64,000 nt of DNA from Ignavibacteria bacterium (lineage in GTDB: Bacteria > Bacteroidota > Ignavibacteria > Tepidaquicellales > Tepidaquicellaceae): the NCBI GenBank assembly GCA_036262055.1, contig DATAJP010000002.1, forward strand, positions 1,012,177 through 1,076,176. The letters run 5' to 3'. Shown one piece after another: positions 63,465 to 64,000 of the stretch (positions are counted from its first letter, which is position 1; the number at the start of each line of letters is the position of its first letter). The position numbers and the translations under genes were made by a program. A model generated the notes under the pieces. The model ran no database searches, was not told the origin of the DNA, and saw only the letters and a program-made list of their open reading frames with translations.

Positions 63465-63486
63465 AAATCCGGCAGCAACCGGATTT
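63465..63486 (+). terminator. Possible terminator
   Basis: AAATCCGG and CCGGATTT form an 8-bp stem with a 6-nt loop and a short T-run. It sits 22 bp before the GHKL gene start. Confidence 0.45.
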
Positions 63487-63507
63487 TCTATTTAAAAACT
63501 ATAAAAT

Positions 63508-64000
63508 ATGATCTTTAATCCTGTTATATCACCAGTAATAATTTCCAGTGTTGCATCTACTTACACTGATACATATCGCGTCTTGATGGAATACATTGAT
63601 AACTCAATTGATGCTGCGTCATTAAGAATTAATCCATTAACCCATAAAACCATTTATCAAAACGATGCTGAAATTATCATTAATATTCGGGGAAGTAATT
63701 ATGCGGGAGGCAGCATAACAATAACAGATAACTGTAAAGGGATTTTTAAATTAATAGATATTTTACAAAATATAGGTTTCTCAAACAAGAAATCTCAATC
63801 ATGGACAAATGGGAATTTTGGTTTTGGAATATATTCTTTTATGGCTGTCTGCAACAGACTTGATATAATAACTAAGTTCAAAGGAAAAAACTTTGCTGAA
63901 AAAGTTACAGTTACTAGAAATGACTTTGAAAAGAAAAGTATTTCAGATGTGAACCTAAATATCACAACTGTAAGAGCAGATTTTGCCGAACATTATACAG
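63508..64000 (+). CDS. GHKL/MORC-like ATPase, 5' part
   Basis: Open from ATG 63508 to the window end (164 residues). GHKL boxes: N-box EYIDNSIDA (Glu29, Asn32), Asp74 in TDNCKGI, and GNFGFGIYSF (about 102-111). It resembles the MORC/HSP90-type ATPases found in bacterial defence and DNA-compaction systems. The 3' part is outside the window, so the effector domain is unknown. Confidence 0.75.
   Translation, partial: MIFNPVISPVIISSVASTYTDTYRVLMEYIDNSIDAASLRINPLTHKTIYQNDAEIIINIRGSNYAGGSITITDNCKGIFKLIDILQNIGFSNKKSQSWTNGNFGFGIYSFMAVCNRLDIITKFKGKNFAEKVTVTRNDFEKKSISDVNLNITTVRADFAEHYT

Overview
This is a low-GC window whose secreted proteins end in a type IX secretion (T9SS) sorting domain of the NYPNPFNP...GREV...AG.Y...SGIYFY...KKMILLK kind. 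That signature, the lipoprotein and outer-membrane content and a TTTG-N19-TAnnTTTG promoter all point to the Bacteroidota/Chlorobi group, most likely class Ignavibacteria. This is inferred from protein style; no rRNA is present.

Layout. 1-9284 looks like ordinary chromosome: the 3' end of a GH130 glycoside phosphorylase, a GT4-type glycosyltransferase and a YihY membrane protein on the plus strand, then minus-strand genes (small Cys-rich zinc protein, AarF/UbiB kinase, outer-membrane barrel, WxxGRW-repeat lipoprotein, small exported protein) and tRNA-Lys(CTT). 9573-15811 is a heavy-metal RND efflux operon (His-rich exported protein, adaptor, pump, TolC-like channel). It is followed by a copper-radical-oxidase-like gene whose start is displaced by an apparent one-base deletion, and by a T9SS cargo protein. 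19423-34684 is one long plus-strand copper/silver island: Cys-rich exported protein, channel and adaptor with a metal-binding finger, HMA lipoprotein, beta-propeller lipoprotein, three small or medium membrane proteins, CopB-type ATPase, GDCCVxC protein, CusA-like pump, HMA-AraC regulator, HMA-MauE fusion, His/Met-rich barrel, DUF305 protein and thioredoxin-like protein.

From about 34.8 kb the window becomes accessory. A gene remnant and an orphan lipoprotein precede a predicted structured RNA (36583-36743) and then the most interesting locus: a ribbon-helix-helix-like protein, an acidic protein, a ubiquitin-like protein, an E2-like protein with Cys236, a ThiF/E1-like enzyme and a protein with an intact JAMM deubiquitinase motif (36898-40398), followed by two tiny ORFs. 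Facing it on the minus strand is a four-gene block (49827-40836): TerB-C membrane protein, BrxD/DUF2791-like ATPase, Lhr-like helicase and a 1288-residue nuclease-STAND protein resembling Avs defence proteins. Next come a class III cyclase-like protein, a small RNA-like fold, a membrane protein, a secreted endonuclease, an SFPD-repeat protein, a C39-like protease and two large T9SS cargo proteins.

The right end (60.6-64.0 kb) looks mobile-element-like: a minimal family-A DNA polymerase palm protein, a promoter with a structured leader and tandem terminator-like repeats abutting a start codon, an unrecognised Lys-rich protein, a 131-nt inverted-repeat element and the 5' part of a GHKL/MORC-like ATPase. 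No integrase, transposase or CRISPR array was seen. How the conjugation cassette, the STAND block and the polymerase region work together is inference: they most resemble an antiphage/mobile-element arsenal.
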